DNA of 64,000 nt from Lanius collurio. Taxonomy: Eukaryota > Chordata > Aves > Passeriformes > Laniidae. The stretch spans positions 9,121,004-9,185,003 of the forward strand of contig JACBWW010000028.1 of assembly GCA_020086605.1 (NCBI GenBank), read 5' to 3'. Below the pieces are notes generated by a model. The model did not search any database. It saw only the letters and a program-made list of their open reading frames with translations, and was not told where the DNA came from. The position numbers and the translations under genes are program-made. Below, in pieces: positions 56,101-64,000 of the stretch. Position 1 is the stretch's first letter. Every line of letters starts with the position of its first letter.

Positions 56101-59100
56101 GTATACAGCATATTCTCTGTTCTTTTGTCTCCTGCATGGTTTTTGACTCAGGATTGTGTGTTTTCATCTTCTTTACTTAGATAGTTCTCTATCTGCGGAT
56201 GTGTCTTGCTCACAGTGCTGGTGTGGTGCCAACCTCACAGAGCTTGGCAGATATGCAAGATCATGCTCCAGCCATTGGACGTTACATAAGAAACCTCATG
56301 TCTGGCAACCACATATCTTTCTCTTCCTCCTCCTCCTCCTCTTCAAAAAGTGCAGAGACCAACCCTGTACATATATATGTCAGCCTTCTTCAGCAGCTCT
56401 TAGCTGGTGTTGGAGGTAAGAAGCTGTGTGCAGAAGTATCCTGAAAAAATAAATGTCTTCTCTAGCTAGAAATGAGTTGTCCTGTGCTTTGAACTTTGCT
56501 TCAGCAATTACGGAGTTGAAACATGGACGATATACTATTTAGTTTAAATTTGTTTTCTTCTGTGCTATTTTGTAGGTGGGAGAAAGAAGGGCTCTAAAAT
56601 TGCAGCATCAGTTGACATAATAGTGTAAAATTGTGAAGCCATTGTATGTAACAGCTTCCTCACCAGTGATTGCTGTGTCTTCACCCTCTGATAATAGCCT
56701 ATCTGCCACAAGTGCAGTCTAAAACATTTGAATGCATTTAGAACAAATTGCTACCAGAGTGTTTGTTTTTATTAGTTTCCCTAATATGTCTGACAAATAT
56801 TATACCCTATTATTTTATATTGTTTGTTACTCCTAGTGAATTACAAATAAATGCCTGGAAAGCCTGATACTTCTTTACCTCTTTTTAGCACTGAATGTTC
56901 CATTGTTGTAAATACTGAAGTTGTTTAACAACCTGGTTCTTGAATTGTTGTTTAGGTTTGCCAGTCATGTATTGTCTTCTAGAAGTTGTTTCAGTGTATC
57001 CAGAAAAACTAGCCACCAGATTTGTAGACAAAATGGATTGGATTAAGGTATTGTGAAAACTCTTTTTTTGATGTTTTTTAGAGGGATGGATGGGACTTGA
57101 CATTAGCAAAATCTGGCACATTTCCAGTTGTGAAGCAGAGTATTATTTCCAAGCATACGCTTGATTTGAAATTGGTATCTTTACTCACAGTCAACACCTC
57201 CTGAAATGTTACATGTACCAGGATGGGGAAAATTACTTTTTGATTCTTTTTGTATTACTGATTTTGTTCATTGACTTCCATGTTCTAGGTAGTCTGTCAT
57301 CTATCCTGTTGGTATAGTCATGCATTTTTTTTCTCTGCTAAAGAAAACTGAAGACAAAATTCTGTGCCTGTTTAAAGAAATTGTTGAATAGCGTGAATGT
57401 TTCAGTGAGAAGATGTGAATGACTTTTTAGAAGATGAGATTAATTATACCCCTATTTGTTTTAGCGGCCTTTCTGTGGAAATTTTTTTTTTCTATTTATT
57501 AACCCCAGACGAAAAATCCCCCATACCCTGGAGTCTGCTTGGGAATAAGCCAAAGAGAATTCTGTTTCCCTAGATTCTTTTCTCGGGCAACTCCCTACTT
57601 TTTCATGATTTGCCTCAAACATCTATGATTTTTCTAGGTCTTTCAGGTCACCATTGCTTTCACTGGGGCAGTCTGGCAGAAACAAATACTTAGCCAAGGT
57701 TAAAAAATACTAGAATGTGTTCTAATAGTTTCTCCTGATGATATCTGTGCTGCATTGTACTGTGTGCAGGTTATCACTTCTCATTGTGGTTCATATGCAG
57801 GTATGAACCACACAGGAGAGTACTTAAAAACATTCCCCGTTTCAGTATTCCTCATCATTTGTAGAAAACCTTTCTTTGTCTTTGGCCTAATGTCCATTTG
57901 CAGAATTAAGCTTCCAGGGGTAGTTATTGATAGTACCAAGTTTCAGAAATACGGTTGTAAATCATATTTTCTGTATTTTTGCCTTGCCAAGTGAAACTAA
58001 CAGGTTGAGGGGTTTGTTAGAAGGTCAGATATGTCAACTGATTCTAGGTTGGAGTTGAAGTTAACATTACATTTCATGACGCTGACAGGTCACTTCTTGT
58101 TTTTTTGCTTGGCTCATTTTGGTGTCTTTGTGGTCACCCAAGGCATTAAAAGATTTAGGTGTGAATTTTTCATGGAAGCATATTGCATTATACATCAAAT
58201 TACTGGTAGAGGTAAGATTATACTGTAACGAATTTACCTGAGGCTTCCAAAGTTCAACTTTTTAATAATTTGTTTAGATAATACAAGCTCTCAAATACAA
58301 AGTGGATAATTTTGCTTTGAGAACTGTAATTTCCTGGACACTTTTTTTGGTCACAGTTGGATTTGAATGGTTAACCCTCTTGAGAGTTTTTTTCCCCTTT
58401 GATTAGTAATTAGAGTATGAAAGCTTCCAGCAGCTCAGAAAAAATAGCGGTTTAAGATGTGGGCTTTTTTAGCATAATATGAGTGCAAAACCTGGAAGCT
58501 CTTAGCTGAAGACAAAATTTGGCCAGGAATTTGATCTTCGTGTTTTGACACAGAACTGGCAGGTGGCCCTCTTGTGACTAATGGTTTTCTTCCACCAAAA
58601 TGCAGAGTGAATGCTTTGTTGAATTGAGGGCTTTGTTTCTTACTAAGTGATAATGCTGTTGGTTTAAAGAGTGGTTTCTGAGTTAAGAACTATTTATGTA
58701 TCTCCATGAGAATTGTCTTTGTATATTGAAGCTCTTTAGGAACAGACTGGGCAGGAAGCTGCTTCCGTATTTCATGGTTTGTTTGGTTTTTTTTTTAAAC
58801 TCCCGCAGAACCTGATGAACACTAACAAGGAGGAAATGCGTGAGCTTGCAGCCCTGTTTTATTCTGTAGTGCTATCTACCATGTCTGGAGATGAGCTTAA
58901 GGTGTCCTTGGAGCAGCTGATCAAGATGACAAAAGACAGCCATGTAACTACCTTCCTTTGCCTGCTTCTTGTTTTTTCTCATGTGATGTAGCTGATAGGA
59001 TATTTGAATCTCGCCATGTGTCCAGGATGTATTAACCTTAATCTGGGTATAAAATTAACTGAATTCCAGTTGGATGGTGAGAAGGGATTTTTGTTGTAGG

Positions 59101-62100
59101 TGAGTGCAACTGATCTTTAAATAAATTAATCTCTGAAGCTGTTGTTAAGGTCAGTAGGAAGATTTCCTGGAGGCATGTCCCAAGCAAAGCACCGTCATGT
59201 ATTTAACCAGTTTTAGCTAGCTAAATTGACACATCCCGTTGAGTGGTAATTAATCACACTACCTATCTCACACTGTTTACCAGTCCTTTATTCTTGAGCA
59301 TACTTAGCTACCCACAGAACTGAGAAAATTTTTAACTTGTTAAAAATTTTAACTTGTTAAAAAAACTTGTTTAACTCATCCCCTCCTGAGCCAGTCACCT
59401 CCTGGTTCCTCATGGCTCAAGGTCTTGTGCTGTGTGAGGGCTGTGCCTTCTTCCCTCTCACCCCACAGGGACTGCTCAGCAGCCCTCCCCAGCTGTCTTT
59501 ACATGCTGAGTTTGCCTGCCTTCCCTCCTCCAGGAGTTCTTTTTGTCTCACTTTATCCTTATTTCTCTATTTTGCCCCTGCAAGCATGGAAAAGGAGTCC
59601 TGAAAACAAATCTGTCAGATTTCTGTGCTGGTGTGTCTTGAATCCTGCAAGGGAGGGAAAGAAGTAGCATTTCTAGGTTCTGTTTCCCCAAAATGGTTTT
59701 ACATCACTCTCTCTGAAGGACTTAAAGGGCCAACATTTTACATTGCAGATAACAGGTTGAAAAGAAGCCCTGTTTGCCTTACGTTGTAGTTAACAAACAT
59801 GATTTTTTTGAATCTGTGAAGGCTCTGCCTATGAACCAAAGCCATGTCATTGCTCAGTTTTGTGTAGGGCACACCTCCTGCAGACATGAAGCCAGTACAG
59901 ATGGGTCCCAACCCACCACTGCTGCTTTCAGCCCCACGCACCCATGTGAACTGTGAAAGGAAAAAAAGGCAGGGTGTTCCCATGCCTTTGTGAGTCAGGA
60001 AGAGCTCTGACTTTCTGCTACTGTACAAAACCACTTGAATCTGTGCAGCTAGGGGTGGTAGTGATCCTAGTGTCTCAGTAAGGACTGCAGTGTGCATGGA
60101 CAGCTAAAATGGAGATCTGGGGAGGGCCCATCTTCTGCAGACTTTGCTGCAGTGAGACCAAGGAATGGTCCCTGGTGGCCATAGGTTGAGAATCTCATTC
60201 TGGCAGCTCAATTGCATTGGTGCAACTTTTTGTAGTGTTAAGAAACAACCTAAGGTCCTGCAACCTTCCCTTGTTTTTTTTTTTTTTTTTTTTTTTTTTC
60301 AGTTAGGTAGCATTTGAGTCTCACATTTGTTTCTCCACAAAATCCTTTTGCTAGAATTCAGCTGTAGAAATATGGTCATGAAATAGTTCCAGCACCAAAT
60401 CAGCGTTAGAGAAATTGGTGTTCTTGACATTTAATTGTATTAATTAGGTTTCACCATTTGTGGCCTGCCAAACTATGGAGGCATTGCCTTCATTATAGGC
60501 CAGGTGTGTTCTCATTCTTAGCAATGCAAATCTAGGGCAATTCCCCTCTAGTGATTTTTACCAAAGAGTGTGTTTTGTCCCCTTAGTCTGAGTATGTCTG
60601 GTTTTTAGAGTGTGTTTGTTTTGGTTTTTTTAAGTCTAGCTACCAAATGATAGCTTTAGGCATGTGAGTGATAAATTTGGTGATAAATTCTTAATTTGTG
60701 CTCCTAAATCTCTTTTTAAGTTTTGTTAATTAAAGAACTCTATTCATCAGAGAGTACTAACAATATCAAACTCTCTGTTGTTTTATTATGTGTTAGAGCT
60801 CTGCATTCTTCAGGGTGCCCTCAGTTCTGGCTAGTCCATCCATATGTGTTTTTAAATCAGTGCTTTGTGCAAAGTGTTACTTACTTTGAAAATGAGATTT
60901 TTTTGCACTGTTGGTGTTGTCTGTAGAGCCCGGAGGTCCAACATGGATCCTTGTTGGCTTTGGGATTTACAGTAGGAAGGTACTTGGCCAAAGGGAAAAT
61001 CAGAACAATGGAACTACAGGACATAGAACAACCAAATACTGCAGTCATGCCGGAACAAGAACAACTTATAAAGTCGACAACAGAGACAATAGGTAACTTC
61101 CTACCTAAGAATTTGCTGCATGTAATGGTTAGGTTTTTTTACCTACCCCAGGCTAAGGATTTTTCTGAGATACTCAGCCCACAGATAGTGTTATCTTGAG
61201 TTCAATTTTTGTGATAGAATTTGCAGCCTGTAAGAATGTAATCTGATTAGATGTATGGACATTTCATCAAAACGTAAGTGGACTTTGTAATATGCAGACC
61301 AACACAGCACAGTTAGGAGTGTTGTTGTTGCCTAGATTCCTCTCAGTGTCTCCTTTCATTTTGATTTTTTTTCTAGCATAATGCTTCCTACCAGTTGTAG
61401 AGGAGATAAATGCTTTGCTGCTTGCATGGGTAAAATACAAGTGCCTGTCCACTGCTAAAAAAAAAATAATAATAATAATAGTAGTAGCAGTAGTACAAAA
61501 TTTGAGTCATCCTGGTTTGCTTTTTCCTGTAGGTTCTTTTCTGGACAGCACCTCTCCCTTCCTTGTGGTTGGTGCTTGTACGGCTCTTGGGGAGATTGGC
61601 AGGAATGGCCCCTTGCCAATTCCCAACGAAGGAACAGGATTTACAAAGCTGCAACTTGTTGAAAACTTACTGGCTAGAATCCCTTCCAGCAAGGAAACAA
61701 ATAAGGCAAGATTTTTGTAGTGTTGTTGTTATGATTCCTGTTCACTTCTTGAATGCTGATTAGGTATATATATTATCTGCTGAACTCAGCCTTGTTTTTT
61801 AAAGGAATTAGGCTTTTTGTTGGCTTCAGAGAGTTGGTTAGGATCAGGGTTTTTCTAATATTGTCTAGCACTGATCACTTGTGCTTTCTATAGTCATAAG
61901 TAGGGGCTTAAGAGATGAAGATATGAATGGTCATATTGAATGGTCAATTTTAATTCAAGAAAAATGGGAGTATCTTCTTTTACCTCTAAATAATTCTCAA
62001 AGGTAGCAGAACATTTGTTCTGATCTGCTTTGGAAAAGAGGTGCACTGATTGATCTAAGCTGCTTGCATGTACTTCTGATACCTTGAGTGAAACTTCAGT

Positions 62101-62288
62101 AAGGGTGAGAAGTAGTGGGTTTAAAATGTGTCTTCTGGATTTACAGAAAGGTTATATGATAGTGTTATTTTTTGTCTGTATTTAAGATGAAGGAACGAGC
62201 AATACAAACACTAGGTTACTTCCCAGTGGGAGATGAAGATTTTCCGCATCAGAAGCTGCTGCTGCAGGGTTTAATGGATTCCGTGGAG
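29107..62288 (+). CDS. ECPAS: ECPAS (ECM29 proteasome adaptor/scaffold), N-terminal half, 23 coding exons; continues past the window
   Basis: ECM29 is a HEAT-repeat protein that binds the 26S proteasome, bridging the 19S cap and 20S core. It works in proteasome quality control and in linking proteasomes to endosomes and motors. The exons at the listed positions join without a frame break into about 892 codons from MAAAAQDEL to [11 protein letters not shown]; the family is about 1,845 residues, so half the protein lies to the right. Helical HEAT-type leucine-rich sequence runs throughout, with a low-complexity linker at residues 192-213 ([15 protein letters not shown]) and a serine run near residue 640. 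Intron 1 is 7 kb and intron 2 is 4.3 kb; later introns are 0.2-3.2 kb. One intron uses a GC donor. Identification rests on long, near-continuous likeness to human ECPAS, recalled rather than aligned. Confidence 0.97.
29135..36188 (+). other. ECPAS intron 1
   Basis: A 7-kb first intron; the first 0.5 kb is still CpG-rich. Small simple repeats occur, for example TTATTATTGTTGTT near 34040. It ends in a very long pyrimidine tract (36140-36178). I recognise no transposon or RNA gene. Confidence 0.7.
36189..36319 (+). CDS. ECPAS: ECPAS coding exon 2
   Basis: Residues 10-53, [18 protein letters not shown] to EGVRKK. The acceptor is aattgcag after about 38 bases of nearly pure T; the donor is gtaggg, phase 0. 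Confidence 0.96.
39003..39194 (-). pseudogene. Unidentified small-protein-like frame with internal TGA
   Basis: On the minus strand, ATG at 39194 gives 16 codons ([16 protein letters not shown]), then TGA at 39144-39146, then 46 open codons that include a plausible membrane segment ([17 protein letters not shown]) and an amphipathic, charged tail ending EAQLKKQS before a stop. The composition is protein-like and there is no splice structure, so it may be a decayed retrocopy of a small membrane protein. I cannot name a parent, and chance is possible. Confidence 0.25.
39985..40110 (-). mobile_element. Degraded CR1 3' fragment
   Basis: The plus strand reads tagaatcatgggttaattca followed by 'gcttggaggggaccttagg', like the reversed CR1 3' end. 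It is old and diverged, and its right edge is uncertain. Confidence 0.6.
40655..40771 (+). CDS. ECPAS: ECPAS coding exon 3
   Basis: Residues 54-92, [17 protein letters not shown] to AVSFVT. The acceptor is cctgtcag and the donor gtaagt, phase 0 at both ends. Confidence 0.96.
40772..42350 (+). other. ECPAS intron 3
   Basis: 1.6 kb of AT-rich intron; nothing recognised. Confidence 0.8.
42351..42469 (+). CDS. ECPAS: ECPAS coding exon 4
   Basis: Residues 93-132, [18 protein letters not shown] to KPQPQQD. The acceptor is tcctttag, the donor gtataa, and the exon ends in phase 2. Confidence 0.96.
42470..43442 (+). other. ECPAS intron 4
   Basis: A 1-kb intron with one 95-codon plus-strand open frame (42981-43268) that I do not recognise and that does not fit the exon phases. 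Probably non-coding. Confidence 0.7.
43443..43595 (+). CDS. ECPAS: ECPAS coding exon 5
   Basis: Residues 132-183, [18 protein letters not shown] to LDVLLMPYG. The acceptor is ttttcag. The donor is TATGG|gtgagt, placed so that exon 6 completes the Gly codon. Confidence 0.95.
43596..45730 (+). other. ECPAS intron 5
   Basis: 2.1 kb. A short CR1-like piece lies at 44664-44705; otherwise nothing recognised. Confidence 0.7.
44664..44705 (-). mobile_element. Tiny CR1 3' fragment
   Basis: cacagaatcatttcgattgg on the plus strand followed by aagagccctctgag is the reversed terminal part of CR1. Only about 40 bases can be followed. Confidence 0.5.
45731..45899 (+). CDS. ECPAS: ECPAS coding exon 6
   Basis: Residues 183-239, [15 protein letters not shown], a Ser/Gly/Pro linker, then [15 protein letters not shown] to ELLEQ. 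The acceptor is ctgcttag and the donor gtattt, phase 0. Confidence 0.95.
45900..46386 (+). other. ECPAS intron 6
   Basis: 0.5 kb; nothing recognised. It ends in an unusually poor pyrimidine tract before the tag acceptor. Confidence 0.8.
46387..46526 (+). CDS. ECPAS: ECPAS coding exon 7
   Basis: Residues 240-286, [18 protein letters not shown] to DLELKSKQ. The acceptor is ttgaatag, a weak one; the donor is gtaagg, ending in phase 2. Confidence 0.95.
46527..47710 (+). other. ECPAS intron 7
   Basis: 1.2 kb of AT-rich sequence; nothing recognised. Confidence 0.8.
47711..47792 (+). CDS. ECPAS: ECPAS coding exon 8
   Basis: Residues 286-313, [17 protein letters not shown] to PLKTKE. The acceptor is ttcttcag after a T-run and the donor gtaaaa, phase 0. 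Confidence 0.96.
48050..48169 (+). CDS. ECPAS: ECPAS coding exon 9
   Basis: Residues 314-353, [17 protein letters not shown] to FPANIQ. The acceptor is tctgacag. The donor is CAG|gtggtg, a weak one, followed by a short 175-base intron. Confidence 0.95.
48345..48430 (+). CDS. ECPAS: ECPAS coding exon 10
   Basis: Residues 354-382, [17 protein letters not shown] to VHHICI. The acceptor is ttggtcag and the donor gtaagt, ending in phase 2. Confidence 0.96.
48693..48771 (+). CDS. ECPAS: ECPAS coding exon 11
   Basis: Residues 382-408, [17 protein letters not shown] to INEYKE. The acceptor is aattgcag and the donor gtaaga, phase 0. Confidence 0.96.
48772..49850 (+). other. ECPAS intron 11
   Basis: 1.1 kb; nothing recognised. 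Confidence 0.8.
49851..49900 (+). CDS. ECPAS: ECPAS coding exon 12
   Basis: Residues 409-425, [17 protein letters not shown] 50-base micro-exon; the acceptor is cattcaag and the donor gtaacc, ending in phase 2. Skipping it would shift the frame. Confidence 0.95.
49901..50457 (+). other. ECPAS intron 12
   Basis: 0.56 kb; nothing recognised. The 101-codon plus-strand frame here does not fit the exon phases. Confidence 0.75.
50458..50524 (+). CDS. ECPAS: ECPAS coding exon 13
   Basis: Residues 425-447, [22 protein letters not shown]. The acceptor is gtttcag and the donor gtgggt, phase 0. The next intron is only 106 bases. Confidence 0.95.
50631..50753 (+). CDS. ECPAS: ECPAS coding exon 14
   Basis: Residues 448-488, [17 protein letters not shown] to ASYLIK. 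The acceptor is tactgcag and the donor gtattt, phase 0. Confidence 0.96.
50754..51857 (+). other. ECPAS intron 14
   Basis: 1.1 kb; nothing recognised. Confidence 0.8.
51858..51961 (+). CDS. ECPAS: ECPAS coding exon 15
   Basis: Residues 489-523, [17 protein letters not shown] to LLAAGDP. The acceptor is cctttaag and the donor gtaagt, ending in phase 2. Confidence 0.96.
51962..53041 (+). other. ECPAS intron 15
   Basis: 1.1 kb; apart from the microsatellite cluster nothing is recognised. Confidence 0.75.
51990..52130. repeat. AT/TATG simple repeat in ECPAS intron 15
   Basis: TATA-, TATG- and TGTA-type dinucleotide and tetranucleotide runs with an A7 interruption; a low-complexity microsatellite cluster. 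Confidence 0.8.
53042..53165 (+). CDS. ECPAS: ECPAS coding exon 16
   Basis: Residues 523-564, [17 protein letters not shown] to MVYYIQDK. The acceptor is ttctgaaag, with a moderate pyrimidine tract; the donor is gtacag, phase 0. Confidence 0.95.
53166..55381 (+). other. ECPAS intron 16
   Basis: 2.2 kb. A cluster of plus-strand aataaa signals lies at about 53540-53560; otherwise nothing recognised. Confidence 0.75.
55382..55462 (+). CDS. ECPAS: ECPAS coding exon 17
   Basis: Residues 565-591, [17 protein letters not shown] to PATFGE. The acceptor is ttgtttag and the donor gtaatt, phase 0. Confidence 0.96.
55463..56180 (+). other. ECPAS intron 17
   Basis: 0.7 kb; nothing recognised. Confidence 0.8.
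56181..56415 (+). CDS. ECPAS: ECPAS coding exon 18
   Basis: Residues 592-670, [18 protein letters not shown], a poly-serine run, then [15 protein letters not shown] to AGVG. The acceptor is tacttag and the donor gtaaga, ending in phase 1. The TCC repeat at 56322-56345 encodes eight serines in a row. Confidence 0.96.
56416..56955 (+). other. ECPAS intron 18
   Basis: 0.54 kb. It has a plus-strand aataaa at 56845-56853; nothing else recognised. Confidence 0.75.
56956..57047 (+). CDS. ECPAS: ECPAS coding exon 19
   Basis: Residues 670-700, [17 protein letters not shown] to DKMDWIK. The acceptor is tgtttag and the donor gtattg, phase 0. Confidence 0.96.
57048..58808 (+). other. ECPAS intron 19
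   Basis: 1.8 kb of AT-rich sequence; nothing recognised. Confidence 0.8.
58809..58943 (+). CDS. ECPAS: ECPAS coding exon 20
   Basis: Residues 701-745, [18 protein letters not shown] to KMTKDSH. The acceptor is cccgcag and the donor gtaact, phase 0. Confidence 0.96.
58944..60926 (+). other. ECPAS intron 20
   Basis: 2.0 kb. It includes a pure T run of about 23 bases at 60277-60299 and short AACTTGTTAAAA repeats near 59330-59370; nothing else recognised. Confidence 0.75.
60927..61092 (+). CDS. ECPAS: ECPAS coding exon 21
   Basis: Residues 746-801, [17 protein letters not shown] to LIKSTTETI. The acceptor is tctgtag and the donor gtaact, ending in phase 1. Confidence 0.96.
61093..61532 (+). 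other. ECPAS intron 21
   Basis: 0.44 kb, with an (AAT)n/(AGT)n microsatellite at 61458-61498 shortly before the acceptor. Confidence 0.8.
61458..61498 (+). repeat. (AAT)n-(AGT)n microsatellite
   Basis: A poly-A start, then about five AAT units grading into AGT/AGC units, about 35 bases before ECPAS exon 22. Confidence 0.85.
61533..61705 (+). CDS. ECPAS: ECPAS coding exon 22 (followed by a GC donor)
   Basis: Residues 801-858, [17 protein letters not shown] to SSKETNK. The acceptor is cctgtag. The exon must end at AAG 61705 because exon 23 continues [12 protein letters not shown] in phase 0. The intron there starts gcaaga, a GC-AG intron. Confidence 0.95.
61706..62186 (+). other. ECPAS intron 22, GC-AG type
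   Basis: A 481-base intron beginning gcaaga and ending tatttaag. The exon side AAG|gcaag matches the strong-context form usual for GC donors. Confidence 0.85.
62187..62288 (+). CDS. ECPAS: ECPAS coding exon 23 (last one found)
   Basis: Residues 859-892, [17 protein letters not shown] to GLMDSVE. The acceptor is atttaag and the donor gtgaga, phase 0. The expected next residues (AKQIELQ in relatives) were not found up to 64000, so exon 24 lies beyond the window. Confidence 0.96.
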
Positions 62289-64000
62289 GTGAGACACTAT
62301 CAATGTATTATCCTTTATATTACAGTGACTATTTCTCTTCTGATACTTTTTATGTAGTCTAGAGCCAGGTTTACAAAGGGAGTTGTCTTTCTGTAATAGT
62401 GCCTCTGGGTTTTTTAAAACTGCCTTTAAGTGGAGAGCAGAGGTAAAGCATGCTGGTAAAGTGTTTCATGCCACAGTTTAAAAACTTGCTAGTCCAGGTG
62501 TCTGCCTCAGTCTGAGACAAATACTCATTCCCCTTCAGGAGGCTTTTAATTTTTTTTTTTTTTTGCATGCTGTATATATAGTTTCTCCAGAGCTTATATT
62601 AATGAAGCCCTAGGCTTGTACTTTGGTCTTCAAAGGTACCCTGACAGTAGGTAGTTATAAATACACCTTTATTTGAACTACATCAGCTAATATGACTCAC
62701 TTGAATTAGAAGCTTGTAGGAATACATGTGTCTCTTGTCCATCAATATACATCATTGTAATGCACTACATTCTTTCACAATACCTCTGAGCTTCTATACA
62801 TACTGCAGTATGCCAGATAATGAAATTAAATAAAAGCAGCTCTTTTAGTGTTCTAAATTACAGCTTGTTTTACCTTTCTTCCTTGCTGATATTGACATAG
62901 GATTCTGCATTGTAGAAGTGACTATTGAGTATCAGGCATGCTTTGCTGAGTCTTCCAATCTGATGTGATTAAACGAGCAAGAACCATGGAATTATAGGAT
63001 GGTTTGGATTGAAACAGACCTTAAACATGATCTGGTTCTAACCCCTCTGCTGTGGGTGGGGACACTTCACACTAAACCAAGCTGCTCAAAGTCCCATCCA
63101 GCCTGACCTTGAACACTGCCAGGGTTGGGGCATCTATGGGTGACTTCTTCCAGTGCCTCACCACCTTCACAGTAAAGAATTTATTCCTAACAGCTCATAG
63201 AAACCTACTCTCAGTTTGAAGCCATTAACCACTTGTCCTATCGCTATGCTTAGAATACTAAGAATACTGAGAATACTGTGTACCCAAACATCAAAAGATG
63301 TTTCTGAGTGCAGTGTTTTTCTCCTTTAACTGCATGGAGACATTACAACTTTCTTTATAAAAGGTGTACTTGAAAAGAACCTATTTATCTTACATTGTAG
63401 GATGCTAAGGGCTTCATTCACCAGGTGCCTGAGTATTTTGTGCTTCTAGAGCATAAGGAGAGCAATCTAGAAGGTACTCAGCAGTTATGGAAACCAGTTC
63501 TTATAAAATTCATCATAAATAATGACAAGAAAGTGGTATATATCCTGTTCCTGAAGGCTCAGAGAATAGTGTGAGAAGGACAGTGAAGCACAACAAGTAC
63601 CATCTGAATTCTTTTAATGTGAAAAACAGATTTCTGCATCTTTTAAGAGATCGGATTCTGGACGGAATTACAGGAGACTCTTTCAATACTACCTATGTAA
63701 TAAAGCCATAGTAATTTTGACTAATCACTGTCAGCATCATTTTAACTTGGTTTTATTTTTATTCTATCAAATTCTTTCTTTTCACCAAGTTGAACTTCTG
63801 CAGAGACTAGTGAATACTTGGTCAAAGGTATGCTTTAAAAAAAGTGTGGAAATTTTAACTTTCATTATTCAATTCAGACAGTTTAGCATTGCCTCCTTTT
63901 CCATCAACTTCAATTGGTCTGAATTGCCACATAGTCTCAGAAGCTCACCAGAAGAGTGATTTTACTGTACATTGGTGCTGTGCATTGGGACAGGGAAAAC
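62289..64000 (+). other. ECPAS intron 23 (partial)
   Basis: At least 1.7 kb, containing the CR1 copy at 62987-63255 and, after it, two exon-like stretches of unknown status (63402-63473 and about 63790-63827). Confidence 0.65.
62987..63255 (-). mobile_element. CR1 LINE 3' end in ECPAS intron 23
   Basis: The plus strand carries the reversed CR1 3' region: attataggatggtttggatt, 'ctgctcaaagtcccatccag', 'ttccagtgcctcaccacctt' and 'gccattaaccacttgtccta'. It is in minus orientation, antisense to ECPAS. Confidence 0.9.

Noticed and set aside
62187..64000. A CRISPR array, tRNA gene or bacterial-type defence system anywhere in the window
   Set aside because: Looked for and not seen. Repeats here are transposons or microsatellites, and the genes are spliced vertebrate genes.

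Overview
This window is vertebrate nuclear DNA, almost certainly from a bird. The evidence is the repeat content (many CR1 LINE fragments, ERVL-type LTRs resembling the chicken ERVL family, and no SINE or L1 that I recognise), short CpG-island promoters, and three conserved genes recognisable exon by exon. The species cannot be named from the sequence. In human the same genes lie on 9q31, so the avian Z chromosome is a reasonable guess (inference).

Layout. GNG10 (G-protein gamma-10) is on the minus strand: coding exon 1 at 6146-6226 and exon 2 at 2837-2962, complete at 68 residues. DNAJC25 (membrane J-domain protein) is on the minus strand at 18697 to beyond 25559. Its four coding exons are all visible except the first few codons, which lie in a run of 396 N at 25560-25955. 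ECPAS (KIAA0368/ECM29, the HEAT-repeat proteasome adaptor) is on the plus strand. It starts at a CpG island near 28.6-29.7 kb and runs off the right edge; 23 coding exons (about 892 codons, the N-terminal half) can be placed in one continuous phase. DNAJC25 and ECPAS are divergent, about 3 kb apart.

The stretch from 6.5 to 17.5 kb, between GNG10 and DNAJC25, is mostly transposon debris. One CR1 copy (7020-10978) is split by at least four LTR insertions. A decayed ERVL provirus (12202-17460) keeps gag, protease and integrase remnants, carries an extra LTR in inverted orientation, and has a 296-bp solo LTR with a perfect 6-bp target duplication inside its 3' LTR. A further LTR and two CR1 pieces fill the gap between the DNAJC25 and ECPAS promoters.

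The three genes are not a pathway: a signalling subunit, a membrane co-chaperone and a proteasome scaffold. DNAJC25 and GNG10 are linked by orientation and intron phase. Every DNAJC25 and GNG10 intron is phase 0, so the DNAJC25-GNG10 read-through known in human could also be made here. No bacterial-type system, CRISPR array, rRNA or tRNA gene was seen.
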